37,165 bases of DNA from Pyrinomonadaceae bacterium (GTDB taxonomy: Bacteria > Acidobacteriota > Blastocatellia > Pyrinomonadales > Pyrinomonadaceae). Within the stretch, counting starts at the first letter, position 1. Each line of letters begins with the position of its first letter. A program made the position numbers and the translations under genes. The DNA lies in contig JAMQPI010000310.1 of the NCBI GenBank assembly GCA_023717565.1, positions 1 through 37,165 of the forward strand, in the 5' to 3' direction. Shown here piece by piece: positions 25,993 through 34,443 of this stretch. Under the pieces are notes generated by a model that saw only the letters and a list, made by a program, of their open reading frames with translations, ran no database searches and was not told the origin of the DNA.

Positions 25993-26266
25993 AACCTTAA
26001 CTCCTCTTCGATCGACCTTCTTTATTCGTTAGCGGCGTTGTTGCGGACACCGCAGTGGGGCTATCGGGTGCTCGCTACCTGCAAGAGTTATGCCTCTTCG
26101 GTTGCGACCCAGATTATGCGTGATTTACGAGAGAAGAGTTGTCGCTGCGTTATGTGACTACGAAATAATGAACCGAAAACACAAAGTTTGATCCGAAAAC
26201 ATATATTCCTTTTCATGATTTTGGAATACGTCGACAGATAGTTTTTGAACTCAATCTAGTCGTGAA

Positions 26267-28711
26267 TCACTTCGCTTCGATCGCCACCGAGCCTTGCGTC
26301 AAGCCGTCAGAGGTCGCCTTCAAGGTCATTCTTGCCGGTCTGTCCGGCGACTGAATAATCGCGAGAGCCAGACCATGGAACGCTTTTCGATAATTCGCTT
26401 TGAACGGCTCGTGGCTGACTTGACTACCGTTGTCGACCGCGGCAATCGACCCTCCCCCGATCAGTTGAAACCTGACCAGGTTATCTGCATAAGGAACCAC
26501 TATGCCGTTCGCGTCAACGACCTTAACAGTCACAAATGACAAGTCGCTGCCGTCCGCCTTAGTCACCTTACGGTCGGGGCTCAGAATGATTCTGGCGGGT
26601 TGACCGGCAGTGCGCACTTCTCGAGTCAACACAATCTTCCCCTGACTGCGCGACACCGCCTTCAGTACGCCTGACTGGAAAGGCACTCGCCACATCACGT
26701 GCAGCTCGTCGCCTAACTTCCGCTTCGTACCTAACGACTTGCCATTCAAGAACAACTCGACCTCATCGCTGTTGAAATAGGCCCAGACATCGATCGTATT
26801 CCCTTCCTTCCAATTCCAGTGCGGGAAGATGTGCAGGACCGGGTTGCTGGTCCACTCGCTCTGATACATGTAATAGGTATCTTTGGGAAAACCCGCCAGG
26901 TCAATAATACCGAAATACGAGCTACGCGCTGGCCATGGATATGGTGTTGGCTCCCCAAGGTAATCCCAGCCAGTCCAAATAAACTGACCAGCAAAGAAAT
27001 CGGTTTTCTTGACTAACTTCCAGGTCTCTTCCTGAGTAGATCCCCAGGGAGCGCTGCAATTGTCGTAAGCCGAACAGGAGTAGTCGGCGTTGCCATCCTT
27101 CAAGGGAACGTCCCAGGCCGTCGGCCATCGGCGCATGACGTCAGACGGCATATCGTAACTGCCGCGGGTGGCCAGACTCGAAACGGTTTCCGTGCCAATA
27201 ATCGTTCGACCGGGAAAAAGCTTCGGGAATTGAGGGATGCGATCGTGCGCATAGTTGATCCCGATCAAATCCAGGTCGGCGTTGGCGATAAGCGTGTTCT
27301 TCGGGTCTACAAAGTTGCAGGCGGCGGTGATCGGACGCGTCTTATCCAGACGGCGAACGATGCCGGAGAGTTCCTTTCCGATAACGCCCGCGGCTGGATC
27401 GCCGCCCCACTGCTCGGAGATCTCATTGCCGATGCTCCACATGAAAACACTGGGATGATTACGATCACGCAGCACCAGGTCTTCCAGATCGCGTTTGTGC
27501 CACTCGTCCCAGTCGAGGTGATAGTCGAATTTCGTCTTCTGCTTCTTCCACATGTCAAAGGCTTCGTCCATCACGATGAAGCCCATCCGGTCAGACAGAT
27601 CGAGCAGCTCAGGAGCGGGCGGATTGTGTGACGTCCGAATAGCGTTCACGCCCATCGCTTTCAGGATCTCGAGCTGGCGTTCGAGTGCGCGCGTGTTGAC
27701 TGCGGCGCCCAAGGCACCCAGGTCGTGGTGATTGCACACACCGTTAATCTTCACTCGCTTACCGTTCAGAGAGAATCCTTTCTCGCGGTCGAAAGCAAAG
27801 TAGCGAATCCCGAAATGCGTTTCGTAAGTATCAACTATCACGCCGTCAACTGGGTGCCCGTTCTGAGCCACCTCGGACACGGCCCTGTACAAGTATGGCT
27901 GCTCAACCGACCAGAGCCTTGGCCGCTTCACTATCAACTCATGCGGCACTTCCGAAGCAGCACCCTTGGCCACGACAATGGTTGACTCAGTCTGGCCGAC
28001 TTCCTTACCACCCGCATCGTAAAGAATTGTCGTCAAGGTTACGGACGCATCGGCCTGGGAGTCGTTTCGGACCATCGTCTCGAACTTGATTCTTGCTGAC
28101 TGGTCGCTGACCTCTGGTGTGGTGACATAAGTGCCCCAATGATCGACGTGGATCGGATTGGTCGTCGTCAACCAGACATTGCGGTAGATGCCAGAGCCTG
28201 AATACCAGCGAGAATTTGGCTGTTGAGAGTTGTCTACTTTCACTGCGATTAAATTTTTCTGATTCCCGTAATTCAGATAGGGCTCCAACTTGTATTGAAA
28301 GGAGCTGTATCCGTACGGCCGTTTCCCCAGATAATGCCCGTTAATCCAAACCTCGCTGTTGCGGTAAACACCGTCGAAGTCGATGAAGACTAAAGTGCCC
28401 TTATTAGCTTCAGGAATATCAAAGGTCTTTCGATACCAACCGATACCGCCTGGCAGCGCCCCGCCGCCGAAACCGGCAGGATGCTTTTCATCGAATTCCC
28501 CTTCGATACTCCAATCATGGGGGAGGTTCAAAACTCGCCATTTTGAATCGTCGAGTTCGGGCGCCTGTCCGTTTGAGACATCGCCCAGGTGGAAGCGCCA
28601 ACCCGCATTGAACTTGATCGTTTTACCCGGCCTTGGGTTGGCCTGGATCGACAAGAGTGAAAGCAGGAAAAACGTTGCCAGGAAGGCTGCCAGCCTGATA
28701 TGCATCTTCAT
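26267..28711 (-). CDS. Glycoside hydrolase family 2 protein (beta-galactosidase-like), secreted
   Basis: An exported GH2 enzyme of about 814 aa. The track start at 28723 is a TTG; I prefer the ATG at 28711, which directly precedes a signal peptide (IRLAAFLATFFLLSLLSIQA). Domains in track numbering: jelly-roll sugar-binding domain about 37-190 (WRVLNLPHDWSIEGEF, GGIGWYRKTF, SSFQYKL), Ig-like domain 190-310, TIM barrel 310-600 with GVCNHHDLGALG, IRTSHNPPAPELLDLSDRMGF and the acid/base Glu434 in MWSIGNEIS, nucleophile Glu512 in IIGTETVSS, then DUF4982-like and a final Ig-type domain (LTREVRTAGQPARIILSPD). The pattern is that of large exo-acting beta-galactosidases of the Bacteroidetes PUL type. 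It is divergent from a small cytochrome c gene. Exact substrate is not determinable. Confidence 0.92.
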   Translation of the reverse strand: MKMHIRLAAFLATFFLLSLLSIQANPRPGKTIKFNAGWRFHLGDVSNGQAPELDDSKWRVLNLPHDWSIEGEFDEKHPAGFGGGALPGGIGWYRKTFDIPEANKGTLVFIDFDGVYRNSEVWINGHYLGKRPYGYSSFQYKLEPYLNYGNQKNLIAVKVDNSQQPNSRWYSGSGIYRNVWLTTTNPIHVDHWGTYVTTPEVSDQSARIKFETMVRNDSQADASVTLTTILYDAGGKEVGQTESTIVVAKGAASEVPHELIVKRPRLWSVEQPYLYRAVSEVAQNGHPVDGVIVDTYETHFGIRYFAFDREKGFSLNGKRVKINGVCNHHDLGALGAAVNTRALERQLEILKAMGVNAIRTSHNPPAPELLDLSDRMGFIVMDEAFDMWKKQKTKFDYHLDWDEWHKRDLEDLVLRDRNHPSVFMWSIGNEISEQWGGDPAAGVIGKELSGIVRRLDKTRPITAACNFVDPKNTLIANADLDLIGINYAHDRIPQFPKLFPGRTIIGTETVSSLATRGSYDMPSDVMRRWPTAWDVPLKDGNADYSCSAYDNCSAPWGSTQEETWKLVKKTDFFAGQFIWTGWDYLGEPTPYPWPARSSYFGIIDLAGFPKDTYYMYQSEWTSNPVLHIFPHWNWKEGNTIDVWAYFNSDEVELFLNGKSLGTKRKLGDELHVMWRVPFQSGVLKAVSRSQGKIVLTREVRTAGQPARIILSPDRKVTKADGSDLSFVTVKVVDANGIVVPYADNLVRFQLIGGGSIAAVDNGSQVSHEPFKANYRKAFHGLALAIIQSPDRPARMTLKATSDGLTQGSVAIEAK

Positions 28712-28802
28712 TCTACGGTTCAACTCTCTGCCGCTGTCGGCGACTATGGTCTTTGCGAAGTGCCCCCATGAGAGCCTGCAACCAGAGTTGCGTACTTATG
28801 GG

Positions 28803-28831
28803 TTGACACTAGAAGCAAGATAAGGAATGTT
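28803..28831 (+). promoter_or_regulatory. Candidate promoter for the small cytochrome c gene
   Basis: TTGACA (28803-28808), a 17-nt spacer and AATGTT (28826-28831) precede the start at 28868 by about 37 nt. The -35 is exact, but the -10 matches consensus in only 3 of 6, so the call is weak. Confidence 0.3.
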
Positions 28832-28867
28832 AGTCGACAATAGTATTTGGCTTTAACTGGAACTACG

Positions 28868-29260
28868 ATGAAAGTCTTCTTCAAAGCGGCGTTACTGATC
28901 CCCTTATTCTGCTTTGGATATTTGTGCTCCGCGTCACACGTTGGCGATCCGGAATTTCAGGACAAAGTCCAAACGCCTACTCTCTCAGCCCTTCAAGTCA
29001 ATCGAGCTAAGCAATTGTTCACAGAAAAGTGCGTTAGATGCCACGGCGCAGACGGACGCGGCCAAACGGTTGTGGGCGGCATGCTGGACATCCCGGACTT
29101 CACAGACAAAGACTGGTGGAATGATATCGAAGACCAACGCCTCATTGAATCCGTTCGGAATGGAAAGGGCGGTATGCCTAAGTTCGGGAAAAAACTGACC
29201 AGCCAGCAGATCGTCTTGTTAGTTACTTACGTCCGACGATTCGACACATCATCCCGTTAG
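28868..29260 (+). CDS. Small secreted monohaem cytochrome c
   Basis: 130 aa from the ATG at 28868; the track start at 28847 is a TTG and adds no useful residues. The N-terminal hydrophobic segment (1-23) is a signal peptide or lipoprotein-like leader. The haem site CVRCHG is at 55-60, and the class-I distal methionine is at about 103 in GGMPKFGKKLT, followed by the C-terminal helix QQIVLLVTYVRRF. The DxDWW-type middle loop is typical of cbb3-like or c6-like domains. It is an electron carrier in the periplasm; its partner cannot be told. It stands alone, divergent from GH2 and convergent with the next gene. Confidence 0.93.
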   Translation: MKVFFKAALLIPLFCFGYLCSASHVGDPEFQDKVQTPTLSALQVNRAKQLFTEKCVRCHGADGRGQTVVGGMLDIPDFTDKDWWNDIEDQRLIESVRNGKGGMPKFGKKLTSQQIVLLVTYVRRFDTSSR

Positions 29261-29327
29261 ATTTCTTTGCACCCCTACCCTTAGGGCCCCCCGGTGTAAG
29301 TCATCACGGCGAGCCCTACCGCGTGGT

Positions 29328-30041
29328 TCAATTCTGAAAGACTAAGTTATCAACGACGACTGTTCCGGCGACGGGCGTGCAGGGTCCGCAGTACGCAGCC
29401 ACGCTTATGGCCGTGAGCTTTTTGAGAACATCCTTCGTTGCAACTCTGGGTTCTGCCCATTGCGGTTGTACCAAAGATTTGAACGGAACCTTGTAGGTGT
29501 TGAAGCCCGGGCTGACCTTGAAGGTCATTTGGGGATAGCCGTTGGTAACATTGATGCCCTGCCCGCGGCTCATGAACTCGATCCTTAGCGATGTTACGCC
29601 GGTTGCGTAAGCTTGCAGCATCAAATATTTGTAGGCGCTGACATCATCGGCAACTGTTTTTCCGTCCTTGTCGGGCTGACCATGTATCTCCAGTCCGACC
29701 CCGGCCCACTGATTCGGGGCTACTAGTTTGTAATCGAACGAGAGTGCCCTATTTGGACTGTCCTTTGAGGTTCTGACTAGTTCGGGTCCCTTGAAGCTAC
29801 TCTTTAGTGTCGCGTTCTCTTCGTAGGAGGTCACTTGCACAAAACCCCCACGACTGCTGACAGGACGGTTGTCAGTCGCGGTCTCAAAGTCGGCATAGAC
29901 TAATTTGTCGGCCTCCGGGGTTGCGGTCGCAGGATCCTGGAGATACTCAGTTCCAACCGTTGATGTCTGAAGACTCCCATGTACCAGTGCAACTGAGCCC
30001 AGCAAGAGGCAAACAAGGAGAAAGAACTTTAGATAGTTCAT
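29328..30041 (-). CDS. Secreted beta-sandwich protein, putative carbohydrate-binding (CIA30/CBM11-like)
   Basis: 237 aa from the ATG at 30041, with AGGAGG six nt upstream; the track start at 30140 is rejected since its first 33 residues have no signal character. Signal peptide: LKFFLLVCLLLGSVALVHG. The mature part reads VYADFETATDNRPVSSRGG ... ALSFDYKLVAPNQWAGVGLEIHG ... YKYLMLQAYATGVTSLRIEFMSRG ... TYKVPFKSLVQPQW ... TVVVDNLVFQN, the layout of a galactose-binding-like jelly roll such as CBM11 or the CIA30 group: opening 'DFE' strand, central strands and a terminal 'DN(L/I)xF' strand. Two Cys (YCGPCTP) are near the end. It follows the GH3 gene by 141 nt on the same strand, so a role in binding glycan for that enzyme is plausible. 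Family assignment is by eye only. Confidence 0.75.
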   Translation of the reverse strand: MNYLKFFLLVCLLLGSVALVHGSLQTSTVGTEYLQDPATATPEADKLVYADFETATDNRPVSSRGGFVQVTSYEENATLKSSFKGPELVRTSKDSPNRALSFDYKLVAPNQWAGVGLEIHGQPDKDGKTVADDVSAYKYLMLQAYATGVTSLRIEFMSRGQGINVTNGYPQMTFKVSPGFNTYKVPFKSLVQPQWAEPRVATKDVLKKLTAISVAAYCGPCTPVAGTVVVDNLVFQN

Positions 30042-30182
30042 CGATTTCCTCCTACCCAAACTGTTTGAATTGACGATTGGACTTAAGTTAGCGTGCGACT
30101 TGAACAAACTTATTCTAGCGATCTTCCTGAGAGTGCACAAGAGTTCCCTTTTTAACTAAGTGATTCCGAGGAATGGTTGAGA

Positions 30183-32390
30183 TCAATTCTCAACCGACGT
30201 TTGAGCAAGATTAAACTTGCTCTCGAGACGAATGTCTCGCGAAGAACTGCCAATCACAATCGTAAACTCACCCTTCTCAGCAACCCAGCCTTTCTTGCCA
30301 GGATCGTAGTAGGCGAAGGCGCTACGTGCGAGCGGAATCGAGACCTGCTGCTTCTCGCCAGGCTTGAGGAGCACTTTGTGAAAGCCCTTCAACTCTTTAG
30401 CGGGCCGGGGCAAACCAGGTTGGGCTTGATTCACATACAACTGCGCCACTTCGGCACCTTCACGCGTGCCTGTGTTTTCAATTTCAAACTCGGCGATTGC
30501 CACCGGTCCGGTTGGATTCTGAGCCTCGGTTAGCTTCAGCGAAGAGTATTTAAAGCTCGTGTAAGAGAGACCGTAACCAAAGGGAAAGAGAGGCTCGATC
30601 TTCTTCGTATCAAACCACCGGTAACCCACCAGGAGCCCTTCAGCGTATACCTCTTGTCCGTTCTTGCCCGGGTAAGCTCCCAGGGCATGGGCCGGCGAGT
30701 CTTCGAGTTTTTTGGGAAAGGTGCAGGGCAACTTACCTGAGGGGTTAACGTCGCCAAACAGAACTCTGGCCAGCGCATTTCCGCCTTCCATTCCGGGATA
30801 CCAGGCCAGCATTAAGGCAGGAACTTTCGCAAGCCATGGCCCCATTTCCATTGGCCCGCCGCCAAGGAAGATGACGATTGTGCGGGGGTTTGCCTCGACC
30901 ACGCGTTGGATCAGATCATCCTGTCCGTAAGGAAGTTTCATGTCCTTGCGGTCGGAGGCCTCGGCGTCGAAGAACTTTGAATGATTGAGTCCGCCGATGA
31001 TTATCGCAACGTCCGCCTGGCTGGCCGCGCGCACGGCCCTTTCCAAGAGATCAGGATCAGGTTCTGCCCGGTAGCCGGTTGAGTAGGTGACGTTCACACG
31101 CTGACCGGCGCGCCTCACAATTCCTTCCAGAGGTGTGATCTCATAAAAGGTCTTGATCCTGGCACTGCCACCGCCGTAGGCCTGGAGTTGCACGGCATTC
31201 TCGCCAATAACAGCAACTGACTTGATCTTTGCTTCATCGAGAGGAAGCACGTTACCCTCGTTCTTGAGCAAGACCATTCCTTCTTCAGCGACGCGTCGAG
31301 CTGTTTCCTGATGCGCTTTGGTATTGATCGCTCCGGGACCTCGCCCGTTGAGAGCGCCTATCGCGATCATCTGCCTGAGGTTTCGTCGCACTTTATCGTC
31401 CAGAATCGACATCTGGAATTCGCCTTTGCTCAGTCCTTCGCGAAATGGCCCAGCCAGATAGAAGTTATCGTAGGGTTTCTCCGTACCCATCTCGAGATCG
31501 AGCCCGTTCAATACCGCTTCCCGAGTGTCGTGGGTTCCGTCCCAATCGGACATTACCAGTCCCTTGAACCCCCACTCCTCCTTCAGAACCTTGTTGAGCA
31601 GGTAGTTGTTGTGGCAGGCGTGTTCGCCGCGAAACTTGTTGTAGGCGCCCATGACACTCAGCACTCCGGCGTCCTGAACCGCCGCTTTGAAAGCCGGCAG
31701 GTAGATCTCGCGCAGAGTCCTTTCGTCCATCTCTACATTGATCGTGCCCCGCTCCCATTCCTGATTGTTGCCGGCAAAGTGTTTGACGCAGGAAGCAACC
31801 TGATGCGACTGCACGCCGCGAATGTACTCAACCGCCATCAGCGACGTTAGCAGCGGATCTTCCCCCCAATACTCAAAGTTGCGTCCGTTCAAAGGGGTGC
31901 GCATTATGTTTACACCAGGGCCTAGCATGATCTGTTTGTCGCGTTTCAGGGCCTCTTCGCCGATTACGTCGCCATACGCGCGGGAGAGTGCCGGGTTAAA
32001 GCTCGCCGAAAGTCCGATCAAGGCCGGCATCCACGAAGCGAAGTCATCAGTGCGACCGGCAGGCTTCCAGGTATCCGGCCCGACGTCCTCTCGTACGCCG
32101 TGTGGTCCATCCGAGAGCCACCGGCGGGGAATACCCAGGCGGGGGATCGCGGCAGTGGTAAATTTCGAGTCGGCATGTACCAGGGACAGCTTCTCCTCGA
32201 GTGTGAGACGTGACAGCAAATCGTCAACGCGCTGTTCCAATGGTTTAGCCGGGTCGAGATACAAGGCTTTCTCCTGCGCGCGATGTGAGCTCGTTGACAT
32301 GGCCAGCGCCGCAACTACGACTGTTGACGCGAGCAGGAAGCGGAGTCCGAAAATATTTACAGATCTCACACCGCAGTTTCTTGGTTTCAT
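30183..32390 (-). CDS. Glycoside hydrolase family 3 protein (beta-glucosidase/beta-xylosidase-like), secreted
   Basis: 735 aa from the ATG at 32390 (track start 32477 rejected; its first 29 residues are charged and lack a signal, whereas a hydrophobic segment FLLASTVVVAALAM follows Met30). N-terminal TIM-barrel domain: RVDDLLSRLTLEEKLSLV, WLSDGPHGVRED, LGPGVNIMRTPLNGRNFEYWGEDP, KHFAGNNQE and the nucleophile motif VMSDWDGTHD (Asp311 track numbering, 282 from Met30). C-terminal alpha/beta sandwich: EGMVLLKNEGNVLPLD, GGLNHSKFFDAEASDRKDM, then an FnIII-like end (EIENTGTREGAEVAQLYV ... ELKGFHKVLLKPGEKQQV). It removes terminal beta-linked sugars from oligosaccharides in the periplasm or outside. 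It is upstream of the putative carbohydrate-binding gene on the same strand. Substrate is uncertain between glucosides and xylosides. Confidence 0.93.
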   Translation of the reverse strand: MKPRNCGVRSVNIFGLRFLLASTVVVAALAMSTSSHRAQEKALYLDPAKPLEQRVDDLLSRLTLEEKLSLVHADSKFTTAAIPRLGIPRRWLSDGPHGVREDVGPDTWKPAGRTDDFASWMPALIGLSASFNPALSRAYGDVIGEEALKRDKQIMLGPGVNIMRTPLNGRNFEYWGEDPLLTSLMAVEYIRGVQSHQVASCVKHFAGNNQEWERGTINVEMDERTLREIYLPAFKAAVQDAGVLSVMGAYNKFRGEHACHNNYLLNKVLKEEWGFKGLVMSDWDGTHDTREAVLNGLDLEMGTEKPYDNFYLAGPFREGLSKGEFQMSILDDKVRRNLRQMIAIGALNGRGPGAINTKAHQETARRVAEEGMVLLKNEGNVLPLDEAKIKSVAVIGENAVQLQAYGGGSARIKTFYEITPLEGIVRRAGQRVNVTYSTGYRAEPDPDLLERAVRAASQADVAIIIGGLNHSKFFDAEASDRKDMKLPYGQDDLIQRVVEANPRTIVIFLGGGPMEMGPWLAKVPALMLAWYPGMEGGNALARVLFGDVNPSGKLPCTFPKKLEDSPAHALGAYPGKNGQEVYAEGLLVGYRWFDTKKIEPLFPFGYGLSYTSFKYSSLKLTEAQNPTGPVAIAEFEIENTGTREGAEVAQLYVNQAQPGLPRPAKELKGFHKVLLKPGEKQQVSIPLARSAFAYYDPGKKGWVAEKGEFTIVIGSSSRDIRLESKFNLAQTSVEN

Positions 32391-32559
32391 ATTCAATCCC
32401 AGTTCCTCAAGTATGGTTTCAGCTCTGCTTATCAGTTTCCTTCTGCATGAAGGGCGTACTCTGTTTTGCGGGCGCAAATTTGCGCGGGATGATACCGATA
32501 AATGTGACGGGCGGCAATGACCCTCCAGTTTGCATTGCGGCTTTTGTCTAATTTGAACC

Positions 32560-32636
32560 CATATCGATGCTACGGCTTTTTTTAGAACTCATATCGATGC
32601 TACGGCTTGTTGGTACTCATATCGATGCTACGGCTT
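32560..32636. repeat. Three copies of CATATCGATGCTACGGCTT at 28-30 bp intervals
   Basis: Identical 19-bp copies start at 32560, 32590 and 32618 (spacings 30 and 28), each preceded by AACC/AACT/TACT. The third copy runs directly into the left arm of the large inverted repeat. They are too few and too unevenly spaced for CRISPR and are more like iterated element ends. Confidence 0.85.
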
Positions 32637-32880
32637 TGCCGCCCGATGTGAGGCCGTGGCTTGCCCCGCCGGATAGCTGCTAGAAAGATTTGGGCTATGT
32701 CCCTCGCTCGGGCTCCCCCCCCCTTTGCGTAGGGATATAGTGGGATGCAGCGAGATGGTGCTAAAGCGAACGAGGCAAACCGCAGAATCAGAGGCCCGAG
32801 ACCGAACCAGGGCACAGCCCAAAGGTTTCTAGCAGCTATCCGGCGGAGCAAGCCTCCGCCTCACATCAGGCGGCAAAGCC
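32632..32880. repeat. Large inverted repeat, 55-bp arms, MITE-like
   Basis: The left arm 32632-32686 (GGCTTTGCCGCC...CTGCTAGAAA) and right arm 32826-32880 are reverse complements at 51 of 55 positions. Inside, a weaker continuation pairs GGGCTATGTCC with GGGCACAGCCC, so the whole 249 bp is roughly palindromic around a 139-bp centre that contains a C9 run. No transposase is encoded. It fits a small non-autonomous element or a long intergenic palindrome. Confidence 0.85.
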
Positions 32881-32937
32881 TTACCGCTGCCTGAGAGGTT
32901 CTCTGCTCCGGAGGAATCTCAGCGAGAGATTTCTTGT

Positions 32938-34314
32938 TTACTTCGCCTCGACGACCGCGTCCATCTCCAGCGCGTCTTCGCCAAGGAACGCGCGCCGTCT
33001 TTCACGGAGAGTGAGCAGGATGTGGAGAGCCAGCATCAAGACAGACGCCGCTATTATGGCCACCAATCCAGCTCGCAAGTTGCCAGCATCGCCGCCCACC
33101 GCGCTGGAGACATAGCCGACCGCCGGCGGAATTACCAGGAGCCCGGCGAAGCCAACTCCCATCACCAGACTCATTGCGGTGCCGGCCATCCGGGGCATCA
33201 TTACCGAGGCCAGTCCAACCGACGTAGGAAAGATCGGCCCCATACCAAAGCCAGCGGCAATTAACCCCAGACGCACGGTACCCGCGTTACTCGCAGTAAG
33301 CGCAATGCTCAATGAGACGGTGGTCAGTAACGAGCCTGCCGTTATCAAGAGAAAACTATTCACGCGGAGTACCGCGAGAACAAAGCTCGAAACCAAACGA
33401 CCTAAGAGCAGCGCTATGGCAAACAAGGTAAGGGTCCGAAACGAATAGCCAGCTACAGCAATGCCCAACGGATCAGTTTCGAAGAACTTGCTGAGCGACT
33501 CGGGTGAGACTCGCGCAAGCTCCTGCAACTGCGTAGCGCTTATCCCCTGGCTGGCGAGGATTTGCTCATCACGCTGCATGAAGGTCACTACCCACTTACC
33601 GACCGACACCTCCGCACCGACATACATAAACAGCCCGAGCGCCAGCAACAAGAACGAAGGATTGCGAAACAGGCCCGCCGCTCCGCCCATCGTCGATGAC
33701 CCGGAATGCATTGGCGCAGGGAACCGCGGCACCAGCACGAACAGAAACAAAACCACGGTCATAGCCCCCAGAGCCGAGAAGATCAGGCCCAATCCTCCGC
33801 GCTGCTGCAATCCCTGCACAACCAACGGCAACGCCGCCAGTCCCAGGCCAAAGCAAATGTCTAACAAGTTAAGCGCGGCATTGCGCCAGGCTGGAGCCAC
33901 ATCAACGACCAGCGCGTGCCCCGAGGCAACAATAGCATTTGCACCCATTCCAAGCGCCAGTGAACAAGCAAAGACTAGTGGCAGCGCCGCCCCCGCCTGC
34001 ACTTTTGTCACTGTCAGTGCAAAACCGCCCATTGAAAGGATAACCACAGCGGCGCCAACCGCGAGCGCGAACTTCTTTCCCAGGCGGTCGATAATGGGCC
34101 CGCTGACCAGGTACGCCAACACTGCGCCAATCGCATTAATAAGTAAGAAAGTGCCGACCGCACTGTCGTTGGGTAGAAACTGGTTACGTTCGAGCGTGGG
34201 GAGTACCGAACCGGGCAGCGCCGCGAGCAGTCCGTAGACAAAGATGCCGAAGAAGGCAATAAACATTAACATCAGTTCGTGCCCTCCGAACGATCTCTTT
34301 TGTTGTGTGCTCAA
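32938..34314 (-). CDS. MFS transporter (sugar-type)
   Basis: A 458-aa inner-membrane protein with twelve predicted transmembrane segments and a charged loop-2 signature (GPIIDRLGKKFALAVGAAV). It resembles FucP/sugar:H+ symporter-type MFS proteins by overall layout, with a long central loop (VTFMQRDEQILASQGISATQL...) and the conserved GPIFPTSVGLAS in the second half. Its start is a TTG at 34314, which I accept because AAGGTGA lies about six nt upstream; the first ATG would start only at residue 15 inside the first helix region. It likely moves monosaccharides released by neighbouring glycosidases, an inference from context. It is followed by repeats and preceded by an unrelated membrane protein on the same strand. 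Confidence 0.9.
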   Translation of the reverse strand: MSTQQKRSFGGHELMLMFIAFFGIFVYGLLAALPGSVLPTLERNQFLPNDSAVGTFLLINAIGAVLAYLVSGPIIDRLGKKFALAVGAAVVILSMGGFALTVTKVQAGAALPLVFACSLALGMGANAIVASGHALVVDVAPAWRNAALNLLDICFGLGLAALPLVVQGLQQRGGLGLIFSALGAMTVVLFLFVLVPRFPAPMHSGSSTMGGAAGLFRNPSFLLLALGLFMYVGAEVSVGKWVVTFMQRDEQILASQGISATQLQELARVSPESLSKFFETDPLGIAVAGYSFRTLTLFAIALLLGRLVSSFVLAVLRVNSFLLITAGSLLTTVSLSIALTASNAGTVRLGLIAAGFGMGPIFPTSVGLASVMMPRMAGTAMSLVMGVGFAGLLVIPPAVGYVSSAVGGDAGNLRAGLVAIIAASVLMLALHILLTLRERRRAFLGEDALEMDAVVEAK

Positions 34315-34443
34315 TCAGGTCACCTTCACTTTCCATCGGATTCTGTAAGGCAGGGGTCAGTCGAAAAGCTCACGCTTTGGCCGGCGCATCATAAACGAGG
34401 AAGCTAAAGGTTGGAACTAAAATCGGTTTGGCTGCACTCGCGC

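Larger units (their letters stand above)
25646..26266. other. 620-bp AT-rich intergenic leader of the TonB receptor
   Basis: The stretch upstream of the receptor start contains a candidate promoter and a TTTGTCAA-N7-TTGACAAA palindrome (25970-25992), and leaves a long 5' leader of about 300 nt. It contains a GGAGCTCC word and short hairpin-forming CTCC/GGAG words near 25850, but no recognisable riboswitch. No small ORF with a ribosome-binding site was recognised. Confidence 0.45.
32391..32937. other. Repeat-rich gap between MFS and GH3 genes
   Basis: About 550 bp without a convincing gene. It holds three short direct repeats and a large inverted repeat, listed separately. The track ORFs across it (32600-32851 minus, 32628-32822 minus) run through the inverted repeat and have no domain; the run of nine C's near 32716 also argues against coding. 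It should contain the GH3 promoter, which I could not identify. Confidence 0.55.

Noticed and set aside
32560-32636. CRISPR array
   Set aside because: There are only three 19-bp copies with 9-11 nt between them, and no cas genes; spacers are far too short.
33461-34237. 258-aa plus-strand ORF opposite the MFS gene
   Set aside because: It is rich in Ser/Thr/Pro/Asn with no membrane or domain pattern, as expected for the antisense of a hydrophobic protein gene.
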